Origin: Bolinopsis microptera
Taxonomy: Eukaryota; Ctenophora; Tentaculata; Lobata; Bolinopsidae
Direction: 5' to 3'
NCBI RefSeq assembly: GCF_026151205.1
Contig: NW_026971774.1
Coordinates: forward strand, 21,001-85,000
Length of the DNA stretch: 64,000 nucleotides
Below, one piece after another: positions 1 to 8,829 of the stretch (its first letter is position 1; every line of letters starts with the position of its first letter). The notes beneath the pieces were generated by a model. It did no database searches. It was not told where the DNA came from and saw nothing but the letters and a program-made list of their open reading frames with translations. A program made the translations under genes and the position numbers.

Positions 1-639
1 GTTTTCAGATCGTTAGCAGTGGTTTCTGCATTAATGGTAGAATCAGATTCAGCCTGCACATCGGACTTAACAGATATGTTGTTGCTTATCACATCCTTCT
101 GGTCAGTAACAGGGGGAATTTGCTCCGTTTGCTGTGGTGACGGTTGATTCCAGCTTGAGAGACACTCGCCGCACAAAAATACAACTCCTATTTCCTCGTC
201 AACATGTCAGTATAACAACCACAGTGACCGGGGCTCTTACAACGACAGCATATTACTTCGCTGGACGAGTTGTCCGAGGAGTAGGGGGTAAAGGCGTCCT
301 TGCACTTCAGACAGCGAATTGCACGTGAGTCTTGGATAAACTGCACAATCGCCGTAGCAGCTACCGCCTTGGTTAGGTGGTTTCCGCTTTTTAGGGTAGA
401 AATTCGTTCCGCAAGAACTGGATAGTCGCTATCCATAGACTGGAGAAGCTTTACCGCATTAGCTAGGTGTTTCTGAAGGATAGTTCTAGAGTTACCCAGC
501 AGGTCCACATTTTGCTCAAGGGACTTGTTGCTTTGGTATGCATCTAAGAGAGTAAGAGGACCTTAATCTCAGTTTCTGGAGTTAAAGCTTTAATCTTCCC
601 GATGAGCAGTTCATCGCTAGAGAAGTCGTGTACACTCAT
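1..639 (-). pseudogene. Decayed ORF with PHD-type zinc finger, probably LINE ORF1 (runs off left edge)
   Basis: The minus-strand reading starts at an ATG at 639 and runs towards base 1, crossing two frame breaks (about 525-545 and about 180-195). The longest open part (188-508) ends in a Cys/His cluster: CLKC, then about 17 residues, CRCKSPGH, CGCY, and after the second break CGEC. This spacing is the Cys4-His-Cys3 pattern of a PHD finger. PHD fingers are known at the N-terminus of ORF1 in several CR1/L2-like LINEs. Behind the finger the reading is Ser/Thr/Gln-rich. No RT is visible because the element leaves the window. A host PHD-finger gene is a possible alternative, but the frame breaks favour a dead transposon ORF. 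Confidence 0.5.
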
Positions 640-817
640 CGATCCAGTAATATGTATAATCCTTCGAAAACAACTGTGTTGCACACTTGTATACACACCG
701 TGTATATAACAGGTGTAATAAGAAGGTTAAGCTCTTACACACGTTACACGCAAATATTGCTTATATCGGTAGATATATCAGAGCTATTAAAATCGTTGCA
801 AAATGTAAATGTACTAC

Positions 818-1214
818 TAAGATGAGGACTGAGGAGGAGGACTGAGGAGTACTGATGAGGATGGCTGATGAGGATGGCTGAGGAGGATGGCTGAGGAGGA
901 TGGCTGAGGAGGATGACTGAGGAGGATGACTGAGAGGGAGGAGGAGGAGGAGGAGGAGGAGAAGGACTCAGGAGGACTGAGGAGAACTGAGGAGGAGGAG
1001 CACTGAATAGGAGGAAGAGGGGGACTGGGGGAGGACTGAGGAGGAGGAGGAGGACTGACGAGAAGGATGAGGAGGAGGACTGAGGAGGAGGACTGATGAT
1101 TGAGGAGGAAGAGGAGGAGGATGAACAGGAGGAGGAGGACCCAGGAGGAGAAGGACCCAGGAGGAGGACCCAGGAGGAGGACTCAGGAGGAGGAGGTGGA
1201 AGAGGAGGAGGAGG
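818..1214. repeat. Purine-rich (GGA/GGACTGA)n minisatellite
   Basis: This is a degenerate tandem repeat of GAGGA, GGACTGAGGAGG and GGATGGCTGA words with a strong purine bias on the plus strand. The long Pro/Ser-rich or Glu-rich readings across it come from the repeat and are not genes. Such tracts can form triplex DNA. Confidence 0.9.
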
Positions 1215-1307
1215 GGGGATCATGTTATTTTTTGTCCGTTTTTGTCCGCTCTATTTTTTGTCCGTTTTGAAAATATAGGGTACCGAACGGACAAAAACAT
1301 GATCCCC
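1215..1307. mobile_element. Tiny palindromic MITE-like element
   Basis: GGGGATCATGTTATTTTTTG at the left is answered by the inverted CAAAAACATGATCCCC at the right, with GTCCG words repeated between. The whole unit is only about 93 bp. It may be a miniature inverted-repeat element, but no convincing target duplication was found. Confidence 0.5.
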
Positions 1308-1330
1308 AAGTCTAGATCGCTACTTACAGA

Positions 1331-1386
1331 ACAAGAATCTTTTAGTTCTTGATTCCTTGAGGAATCAAGAACTAGAAGATTCTTGT
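1331..1386. repeat. Long near-perfect hairpin
   Basis: The arms AAGAATCTTTTAGTTCTTG and CAAGAACTAGAAGATTCTT pair across the centre CCTTGAGG, giving a stem of about 25 bp. No coding or RNA-gene context is visible around it. Confidence 0.75.
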
Positions 1387-2165
1387 CTGTCTGTGTGATC
1401 CCTACTAGTTACTGTTAGTATAGGGACACGTTCATTGAAGTTTGAGGATATTGGTAAATATTAGTGACCTTACTAAATGGCACGATGATGTAAAATGTGT
1501 CACACTATAAAACTATATAAACCCTCAATGGTTAGGATAATCGTTTCATCCTCTAGATAAACTTTGTCGCATAACGATATCTTTATCAGACGATAAGATA
1601 TCGCTTAAATGCGGCCGGCAGTGAGTTGTAAACTTTGTCACACTATAAAAACGTGACAGAGTTTATATGGACCCTTGTTGCCGTGTTTGACCAAATTTTC
1701 GAATTTCAAATTTACAGGATAGTTGCATATGACTGTTATCTACATATTTAGCGACTTTTTTCGTTAAATGGTAGCACCATTTAAATTCCGTCACACATTT
1801 AAGAAATTTATATGAGGGATGTTTATGACATCCTGACAAGAAATGCCGAATAGTCTAGCATTATTTTGTGAGCTGAATGTGTTTGGAATTGTTCACATAT
1901 TTCATTTTTATAGGCAAATACAAATACAGAAGGCAGAAATGGGTAAACTTTGTCACTTAAACACCCTATATTTTAATAAAACAAATATTTAATAAAACAA
2001 ATATTAAAAAATATGTTCAGGTGTGGCAAAATTTCAACACCTGAACATGGTAAAAAGTTGTAAATTTCGTCACAAAAAAATATGATAACTTTATTTGCTA
2101 TTTGTTGGCAAAATAACTAGTTTATCGACATAGGTATGGTGATAAAGTAAAATTATATCCTATTC
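1387..2165. repeat. Non-coding satellite-like DNA with recurring GTCAC words
   Basis: No gene is visible. Variants of TAAACTTTGTCAC occur at about 1558, 1628, 1943 and 2059, and in inverted form at about 1651. A 31-bp stretch at 1423-1454 recurs inverted at 34713-34744 and 35808-35838, beside the GPCR gene. The DNA is probably an old diverged satellite that formed the original locus before the transposons arrived. Confidence 0.6.
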
Positions 2166-2940
2166 GAGGTATGATTCTTCAAAATAGGGGGCAAGAAATG
2201 TAAATTTCGTCACATCAGCCCTTGCATTAGTTAGATAGATTTTCTTTCATATCAACAGTCCATATTTTAGTTAGAATGGATTTACACAGGAAATATAGAA
2301 ACCCATGCCAATTTTTTATCACATTGAAATTTTACTGTTGGGGCAGGAAAAGTAAATTTCGTCACATTTCAGTAACTTAGTAAAATTAAACTCAGCATTG
2401 TTAAACTTGAGTTCTAATTTGCTGAACAATAACCAACCAATAATTCCTGGAAGAAAATTGAATTTTAACTGAGGTATGGTTCTTTAAAATAGGGGCAAGA
2501 AATGTAAATTTCGTCACATACGTCATTTTAAAATTTAGATAGATTTTCTTTCATATCAATAGTCCTTATTATAGTCAGAATGGATTAATACAAGAAATGT
2601 AGAAACCCATGCCAATTTTTCATCACATTGAAACTATACTGTTTGGGCAGGAAAAGTGAATTTCGTCACATTTCAGTAACTTAGTAAAATTAAACTCAGC
2701 ATTGTTAAACTTGAGTTCTAATTTGATAAAAAATAACCAACCAACAATTCCTGGAAGAACATTGAATTCCAACCGAGGTATGGTTCTTCAAAATAGGGTC
2801 AAGAAATGTAAATTTGGCACATACGAGTACGTCATTGTAAAATTTAGATACAATTTCTTTCACGTGAACAGTCCTAATTACAGTCCGAAATGATTAATAC
2901 AGAGATACAGGAAATATAAAAACCCCTGCCCATTTTATAA
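2166..2940. repeat. Tandem repeat, ~305-bp unit, 2.5 copies
   Basis: Units begin GAGGTATG at 2166, 2471 and 2775 and match over most of their length, diverging by scattered substitutions. Each full unit carries the word GTAAATTTCGTCACA twice, near 2200/2352 and 2502/2656, so that word recurs about every 150 bp. No open frame is shared between units. Confidence 0.85.
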
Positions 2941-2991
2941 TGTATGTAATATGTTAATCACAGACTATTTCATTCTATAATCATTGTTTCC

Positions 2992-3159
2992 AAATTTAAC
3001 CTATTTACGATGTCAGTTTGTGACAATGTTTACATAAACTGCCCTATACTTGAATCAACTGTATCCGTGTATCGTCCTTATATAGATTTTCCCCGCAAAA
3101 TTTAACCTATTTATGATGTCGTATCGTTTTGTGACGATGTTTACATCAACTGCCCTATA
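2992..3159. repeat. ~105-bp satellite unit, left copy
   Basis: The block runs from AAATTTAACCTATTTACGATG through TTTGTGACAATGTTTACAT to CTGCCCTATACTTGAATCAA, then repeats. The same unit is found at 15193-15360. Array copies on either side of the 3160-15192 region show that this region was inserted into a satellite. Confidence 0.8.
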
Positions 3160-3261
3160 TATTAAATCTTATTATTAAATCAAAGTTCTAAACAAGGGAT
3201 AGTTAAAAAACAACGCCCAAGTCTAATCTTTCCCTAAAACAAAAACTAAAAATAAAGAACT

Positions 3262-5277
3262 TCATTGCAATTTCCGCCAATATCTCTTGTCATAACTCAA
3301 ATTACGGAGATAATGCAGGTCAAAGATATTATTCAAATAAAGATTTCTTTTACATAAATCATGCACAATCAGCGAGAATAGATTGCTTTGGGGTCTTCCT
3401 CTTCTCCCTGGTAAGTCCAGTGTATTGATGGCAAAAATGAGGGAAGAAAACGCTGGTCCGTCAATAGGACCCCGCAAAACATGTCCTAACATTCTCCACC
3501 GACTACGGGCCACTTTTTCTGACAATGGTTCAGCATTGCAGCGTTTATACAAGTTTTTGTTGGAGATGACTCCTGGGTACTTTATATTCAAAATAGTGCG
3601 AAGATGTCTGCGGTGAACAACATCTAGTTTTTCAAGGAATATTTTGGGGACGGCCCAACAGGATGAGTTGTACATAAGAACCGATACGACTAAAGCATTA
3701 TACAGTATTAGACGTTTGTTTAGGGGCAGTTTATCACTCCAGGCCTTCTTGTAATTGTTAAAGGCAGCATATCCCAGGTTTATGCGACGCTGAATATCAG
3801 CTTTGCTACACAAGACGGACCCTAGAGTGATACTTTTCCTCCATGCTTCATTCCCCGACACTAATTTTCCATCACTGTCGACTTCACCCGTACTAGCTAA
3901 ATAAACATGAGTGAAGTCCGTTTTGTCTTCATTGACAAAGAGGTTCCATTTCTCGAGTATAGCTGTTGCCTGGGGCAAAATAGCTCTCAAGTTGTCTTCC
4001 TCTTCATCATTGAAGTCAACATCATCAGCATATTCAGTGTCAAGTGGAAGGCCAGCAATAGTAATCGGGGGGATCGGCCTATCTAAACTGATTGTTATAG
4101 TCCATCTAAGTTCATTCAAAGCACCAGCCAAGACAAGGGTGAACAGACAGCCGGATAGACAGTCACCCTGGAAAGCTCCAAGGAGACTTAAAAACTCAGC
4201 TGAAAGAACTCCATTTACCTTCACCCGTAGCTTTGTGTTGGACAACAACAACCGGACAATCCTCAGCTTATCCTCAGTACAGCCACACAGTTTCAGGAGT
4301 TCAAGAATCGTAGTGCGTTTGATCGTGTCAAACGCACTAGACATATCAATGCCCATGCGATGATACTCCCATTTCTTCCTTTGGACAACTGACAGTAGAA
4401 CTCGCTGACACCAAACAATATCAGCACAAGAACGAGCGCGTTTATATGCACACTGCCATGGACCAGTGAAGGCGTTCACTTTTTCTTCTATCCTTTTAAG
4501 AGTAGCCATAGACAGAATTTTTCTGGCTGCATTGGACAAGGTGAGTGGACGTAAATTCTTCAGAGGACCAATAGGTTTTTTTGGCTTCTGTAAGGGTGTT
4601 ATAGTAGCCTCTCCAATGGAAATGGGGAAAGTATGTGTCTCGAAACAACTGTTGATGATTCCAGCATAATGTTCATGGACTGTACTATTAGAGTACTTAA
4701 TTAGCTCGTTGGGTATTCCATCGGGACCATTTGCCCTCCCATTTTTCAAGCTAGAGGTGGCTGCATGTATTTCAACTCCAGTAAAAGGGACATTGAGAGC
4801 ACGTGGTAGACCCTCAAAAGGCTCGAGAGGTTGCTCATTGCGAGTCAGCTGTTTTTCGAGATAGTCTCTAACAACAGAAGCTTTCATGTCGTCAGATGCA
4901 ATCAAACAGCCATTTTCATCATGAACACCAATCGAGTTATTAGGTGGTTTACTTTTCTGAAGATGTCTTACTGCTTCAAACATTTTCCTTGAATCGTTTG
5001 TGTTAGTAATATCACTATAGGTCTGATCAGCTTGAGCAGACCTCACTTCAACTAATCTTTTCTGGATACTATTAGTGAGGTGGTTGATGGATGACCTCAA
5101 TGTAGTTCGATCAAGAGATTGATTATTGTTAAGTAGCTGTCGGAGATCGTGACGCTTTTCAACAAGCTCTTTGAGAGTGTCATCACTGCTGTGATGTTTC
5201 AAGCGAGCCTTAGGTTTTAAGTAAAATGCAATTTTTTTAAAGTAAAATACAATTTTTATTTTCCACAGAAGAATCAA
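3262..5277 (-). CDS. LINE reverse transcriptase ORF (5'-truncated, LINE A)
   Basis: A 671-residue open frame encodes a non-LTR reverse transcriptase. Visible motifs are GPDGIPNELIKY (about 184-195), the first catalytic Asp in MGIDMSSAFDTIKR (308-321), GAFQGDCLSG (367-376, replacing the usual PQGSPLSP) and the active site YADDVDF (416-422). The C-terminus carries the thumb and the conserved SRWRMLGHVLRG motif near residue 590. The first ~25 residues are low-complexity and non-homologous, so the real reading begins around KHHSSDD and the annotated Met is not native. The APE endonuclease normally fused upstream is missing here and probably lies at 13890-15181. The same clade appears at 40378-42879. 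The open frame suggests only modest age, but without its EN it is non-functional. Confidence 0.85.
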   Translation of the reverse strand: MILLWKIKIVFYFKKIAFYLKPKARLKHHSSDDTLKELVEKRHDLRQLLNNNQSLDRTTLRSSINHLTNSIQKRLVEVRSAQADQTYSDITNTNDSRKMFEAVRHLQKSKPPNNSIGVHDENGCLIASDDMKASVVRDYLEKQLTRNEQPLEPFEGLPRALNVPFTGVEIHAATSSLKNGRANGPDGIPNELIKYSNSTVHEHYAGIINSCFETHTFPISIGEATITPLQKPKKPIGPLKNLRPLTLSNAARKILSMATLKRIEEKVNAFTGPWQCAYKRARSCADIVWCQRVLLSVVQRKKWEYHRMGIDMSSAFDTIKRTTILELLKLCGCTEDKLRIVRLLLSNTKLRVKVNGVLSAEFLSLLGAFQGDCLSGCLFTLVLAGALNELRWTITISLDRPIPPITIAGLPLDTEYADDVDFNDEEEDNLRAILPQATAILEKWNLFVNEDKTDFTHVYLASTGEVDSDGKLVSGNEAWRKSITLGSVLCSKADIQRRINLGYAAFNNYKKAWSDKLPLNKRLILYNALVVSVLMYNSSCWAVPKIFLEKLDVVHRRHLRTILNIKYPGVISNKNLYKRCNAEPLSEKVARSRWRMLGHVLRGPIDGPAFSSLIFAINTLDLPGRRGRPQSNLFSLIVHDLCKRNLYLNNIFDLHYLRNLSYDKRYWRKLQ

Positions 5278-5506
5278 TACATATTGAATTATAAATATCC
5301 GATAATTCCATTAATAATCATTAAAAGTTGCTTTGTCATTTGTAAAATCAAAAACGAAAAGCCCTACGCTGAACGCGCGCGGCATTTTTCTCAGTTCGCA
5401 GTAAACCAATTTGTATTTGCACTGTTTTTTAGCTCGCTTATCAGTGATCGTTATCAGTGAAAGTGTTACTCGCCACGTCGACTTTCAACAGCGCCGACTG
5501 TGTAGC
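5278..5506. other. AT-rich spacer between divergent ORFs
   Basis: The spacer contains a short duplicated word (AAGTAAAATRCAATTTTT) near 5225-5260 and a small CpG-rich patch near 5375. It could hold the 5' untranslated region of the plus-strand ORF at 5507. No other feature was seen. Confidence 0.4.
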
Positions 5507-6358
5507 ATGGATTTTTCAGTGGACCGGCTCAACGCGATGGACCATGAGATGACATCAGAAATTCAGAAAATATTCAAGGTTGCCAATGTTTCATGTAGAT
5601 CTGACTTTACTGAGACCGCTTTAATGAAACTTAACAAAAATCCACTCGTCAAAATCATCGGCAGCTTAATGAAATTGGCGGAGAAGAATATTGAACTTTG
5701 TAAAAGTGCTGCTGGGAAAATTGATGTCATGAAATCGGAGAAAATAGCGGATCAGAAACTAATTATTGAAACTCAACAAGGACAGATGAATTCAGTTCAG
5801 GAGACAGTTAAATCAGAAATGAAAAGTTGGACGGATGTTGTCAAGAAAAACACTGCTCAGCGTCCTAGCGGGAAACCTTTAACAGAAAACTCTATCAAAC
5901 AAGCCGTCAGGACTGTAAATGAAGAGAAGAAACGATCGAAGTACTTGATGATCTACGGTTGCCATGAAAGTGATAAAGAAGCCGATTTTGAGCTCAACAA
6001 AGTTGTCAAGGACATACTTTACGGAACTGACGCTTTCCCCGTGCTCCGCACTGGTGAGGTCTACAGAATCGGAAGGAAGGAACCGGGTAAGAATAGGCCT
6101 ATCAAGGTCGAATTTGGTTGTGCCAGTGAGGTAGACTTGATTTTGATGCGTGCACGAAACCTCAGAGACAGTGACTCTTTCAAACATGTTTATTTGGGAC
6201 CGGACAGAACCAAAGAGGAACAGCTTGCGCATAGTAAACTTGTTAAGGAGATGAAACAGATGATCCAGAAAGACTCAAATAAACATTATTTCATACGCGA
6301 CAGAAAGATCTGCACGGCTGATAAAACCTTATCATCTCAAACGTCCCAAAGCTCCTGA
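5507..6358 (+). CDS. LINE ORF1-like RNA-binding protein
   Basis: The open frame extends upstream to 5411, but the ATG at 5507 begins the plausible protein (about 283 residues). The N-terminal half is Lys/Glu-rich and likely coiled coil. The C-terminal half, beginning near KYLMIYG, resembles the RRM-like and C-terminal domains of ORF1 proteins of CR1/L1-type LINEs. It shows the expected run of motifs: EVYRIGRKEPGKNRP, KVEFGCASEVDLILMRARNL, VYLGPDRTKEEQ and a final YFIRDRKI. Such proteins coat LINE RNA. No ORF2 follows downstream on the plus strand, so this is either an orphan ORF1 or a domesticated copy. The frame is undisturbed. It lies divergent to the RT at 3262-5277 and is probably a separate insertion. 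Confidence 0.65.
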   Translation: MDFSVDRLNAMDHEMTSEIQKIFKVANVSCRSDFTETALMKLNKNPLVKIIGSLMKLAEKNIELCKSAAGKIDVMKSEKIADQKLIIETQQGQMNSVQETVKSEMKSWTDVVKKNTAQRPSGKPLTENSIKQAVRTVNEEKKRSKYLMIYGCHESDKEADFELNKVVKDILYGTDAFPVLRTGEVYRIGRKEPGKNRPIKVEFGCASEVDLILMRARNLRDSDSFKHVYLGPDRTKEEQLAHSKLVKEMKQMIQKDSNKHYFIRDRKICTADKTLSSQTSQSS

Positions 6359-7771
6359 TAAGAGTTAATGTATGATGTATGTTGAGTGTTATTTGGTGCT
6401 GACTGGAGTTGCCGTGTGTAGATTTACCACTTTTTACAATTAATAAATGAACCGCGTTGAAAGCTTATTTAGTGTGTTTTTTTCAGTGCTGAGACTGGTA
6501 AATGTTAAAGTAACAGAACCTGAACTGCAACTCATATTTTTATGCTATTTTCTAGTTACGTCGACACACAAGGCTAAATAGTTTTCGGAGGCTTGCTAGA
6601 ATTTTATTCTCTATGTTTCTCTATAATTTTATATTGTATGTTTTTTATATTTCGGTACAGACCAGCGCCCATTGGGCGTATTCAATCAATCTGCAGCTGC
6701 CTAGCTTCAAGCTTGTAGCCGCTAACATCAAAGCCGCCGCGCGCGCCCAGTGCTGGGGTGCATTCTCATTAACAATTAAACTTGGTCAAAGATATTTATA
6801 TACAATTCCTAAATTAAATCAATAATCATGTTAATATGAGTATTCAACACTACTCGACAACAAATATTTGCCGGCCCATCAACGATTCAGTCGCCGAAAC
6901 AAAAATCAAATGTTTGCTTTTTCGTTTCGGGGACTGTTTGAACTCAGTACTATATCCGACTAATCACACTTTATAATGGTTAAAATACAAAGTAAAACAA
7001 TTTTCCTCGATGGGCCGGCATTCGCAACCGCGAAACGTTTTGAAATTGAGTACGACAAACGATGACACCACCACCAGCCGTTAATTGATAAGTCCATGGG
7101 TGACGGGATAAAGTTAAAGTAAGATGTGTAATTTCATATTGCCTATCACCTATCACCTAAGTTACTTTGCATATACTGCTTCTAGTTACACGATAGCGAT
7201 CTCAGTTCCCAATAACGTGTGACCCAACAGAGGGGATTGTGGAAGGACACGTACATTTTTCATTAACACGTGCCCTGATTACCCCCTCCGTTGAGCTACT
7301 ATACGGGGAACGTTGACCGCCAGTCTGTAGTCAGATCGTTAATAAATTATACTTTAAAATTGGTTGCCGGGTGATGGTGTCAGTGAGAGACGTTAAGTTA
7401 GGTGAACATTGGTACAAAAATATAATAATCTAGCAGTTTATCTCAAAGTTAAAATCACTATTTGTTAAAGTATACAAACAGTTCTATTCAAAAGAACAAA
7501 GTCCGAGAGCAGAGAGAAGATTTGGAGACTATACACGCATAATATATGTGGGGTTTAAATTTGGTATTAGTAATTTTAGGGTTCGACCGAAAATGTTGGT
7601 CGGTTGGTTAATAGGGAGCAGTCACTGTCATTAGAATTATCAGATTAGGAGCAACAATTAGAATCAAATTGGACATATTGTGTATTATGAAATACATATA
7701 TTGTGTATTGTGAAATCAGTGAAACCTAGAATGGCGGTAAAATGCTAGCGCGCCTTGTTATGCGCGCTAAC
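6359..7771. other. Non-coding stretch downstream of ORF1-like gene
   Basis: No gene was recognised. An inverted pair GCCGGCCCATC / GATGGGCCGGC brackets about 6868-7021 and contains a weaker hairpin (CCGAAAC ... GTTTCGG, 6893-6937), which may be a small fold-back element. GC-richer patches (6700-6750, 7744-7768) look like remnants of other repeats. Confidence 0.4.
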
Positions 7772-7777
7772 ATACTA
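7772..7777. other. Target-site duplication ATACTA (left)
   Basis: ATACTA here abuts the GGGGGGAATGC end of the composite transposon. The same 6 bp abut its other end at 13806-13811. Confidence 0.6.
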
Positions 7778-7789
7778 GGGGGGAATGCA

Positions 7790-7888
7790 ACGTCAATTAA
7801 TGTCAATTAATGTCAATTAATGTCAATTAATGTCAATTAATGTCAATGTCAGTTTTGCAAAATTTTGGAATACTGACATTAATTGACA
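7790..7888. repeat. TGTCAATTAA decamer array plus hairpin (left)
   Basis: Decamers run in tandem, followed by TGTCAATGTCAG and an inverted CTGACATTAATTGACA. The array and tail therefore pair with each other as a hairpin. An almost identical block lies at 13689-13795. Confidence 0.85.
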
Positions 7889-8329
7889 CGATATTTTTCG
7901 ACCAGAGATTATACGTAGTTCTACCATATTTTTAGCACTTTAGAACGTTTATATCATCAATTTATTCACTACTATCACATTATATGGAAATGTGAAATGT
8001 GAAAAAATTCAGATCATTAAACAATAAAACTAAAATAATACGGTTTTCCGAAATTTAATTTTCTTAAATGGGCGTGGCCATCCAAGGGCGTGGTTCTCAA
8101 CATCATCAGAACTTAAAATCCACATTAAACGAAATGCCTTGATGACATTTATATTTGAATAACGAATCTTAAACAGCTAACATTACTCCTTCATACTAAA
8201 AAAGCCGATTCTAGATATTTTACCTGTATAAGAAACCAATAAAATATGGGCGTGGCTGGTGGGGACCGAAGATGGAAGAGTTGGAAGCTGAAATTTTGTT
8301 TGGTGGTCTTTGAACCGAAGGATCAACAG
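7889..8329. other. Internal non-coding DNA of the composite transposon
   Basis: This is AT-rich DNA with no open frame or recognisable motif. It is probably the left interior of the host transposon, up to the LINE B 3' tail. Confidence 0.4.
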
Positions 8330-8347
8330 ATATTATTATTATTATTA

Positions 8348-8829
8348 AATCTAAAATAGCTAATAATTTAATAAATTATTAACAGGCCCCTTAACGTGGG
8401 CAATAATATACGCTTTATAAATTATATAAACAAATTGAAGTCTATTTTCCAATGTTGTTAAGTGTCTCTTTAGATCTGTTTTGGTCTTTCGTGGGAGTTC
8501 CCACATTTGTTGGTTGAGAATGCTCAACATAACATACATGATGCTTGACTGCTTTATTGACCCGGACAGGCACCGGGGGCAGACATCCCAACACCAGTGC
8601 GTTGGGACATAGTGTTGGTCTGCTTCAGGACGTGTTAGATCCTAGAGAAGCCGCCATCCCCTCTACTGCTTTAGCTCAGCGGCAGCATGAGCCCTGGTTT
8701 CCTGCCACATTGGTACCTCTAGAAGTACAGAAAAGTGGTGGATTTCGGGGTCCAGGATACTCCCTCTTTGTTCTTTATGGTGGTAATATTTCTCTGAGAT
8801 GCTTGCAGAGTCTTTATTTCATGATCTTT
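8348..8829 (-). other. LINE B 3' untranslated region
   Basis: This is the non-coding stretch between the RT stop codon and the (TAA)n tail. It includes small inverted repeats (GTTGAG/CTCAAC near 8510-8525). The open frame on the other strand (8545-8841) has no protein-like features. Confidence 0.6.

Noticed and set aside
744-1223. 159-residue Pro/Ser-rich reading on the minus strand
   Set aside because: It is a product of the GGA purine repeat, with no start context or domain.
5507-6358. ORF1-like gene as the ORF1 of LINE A (3262-5277)
   Set aside because: It is on the opposite strand and next to the truncated 5' end of the RT, so it cannot be in the same transcript.
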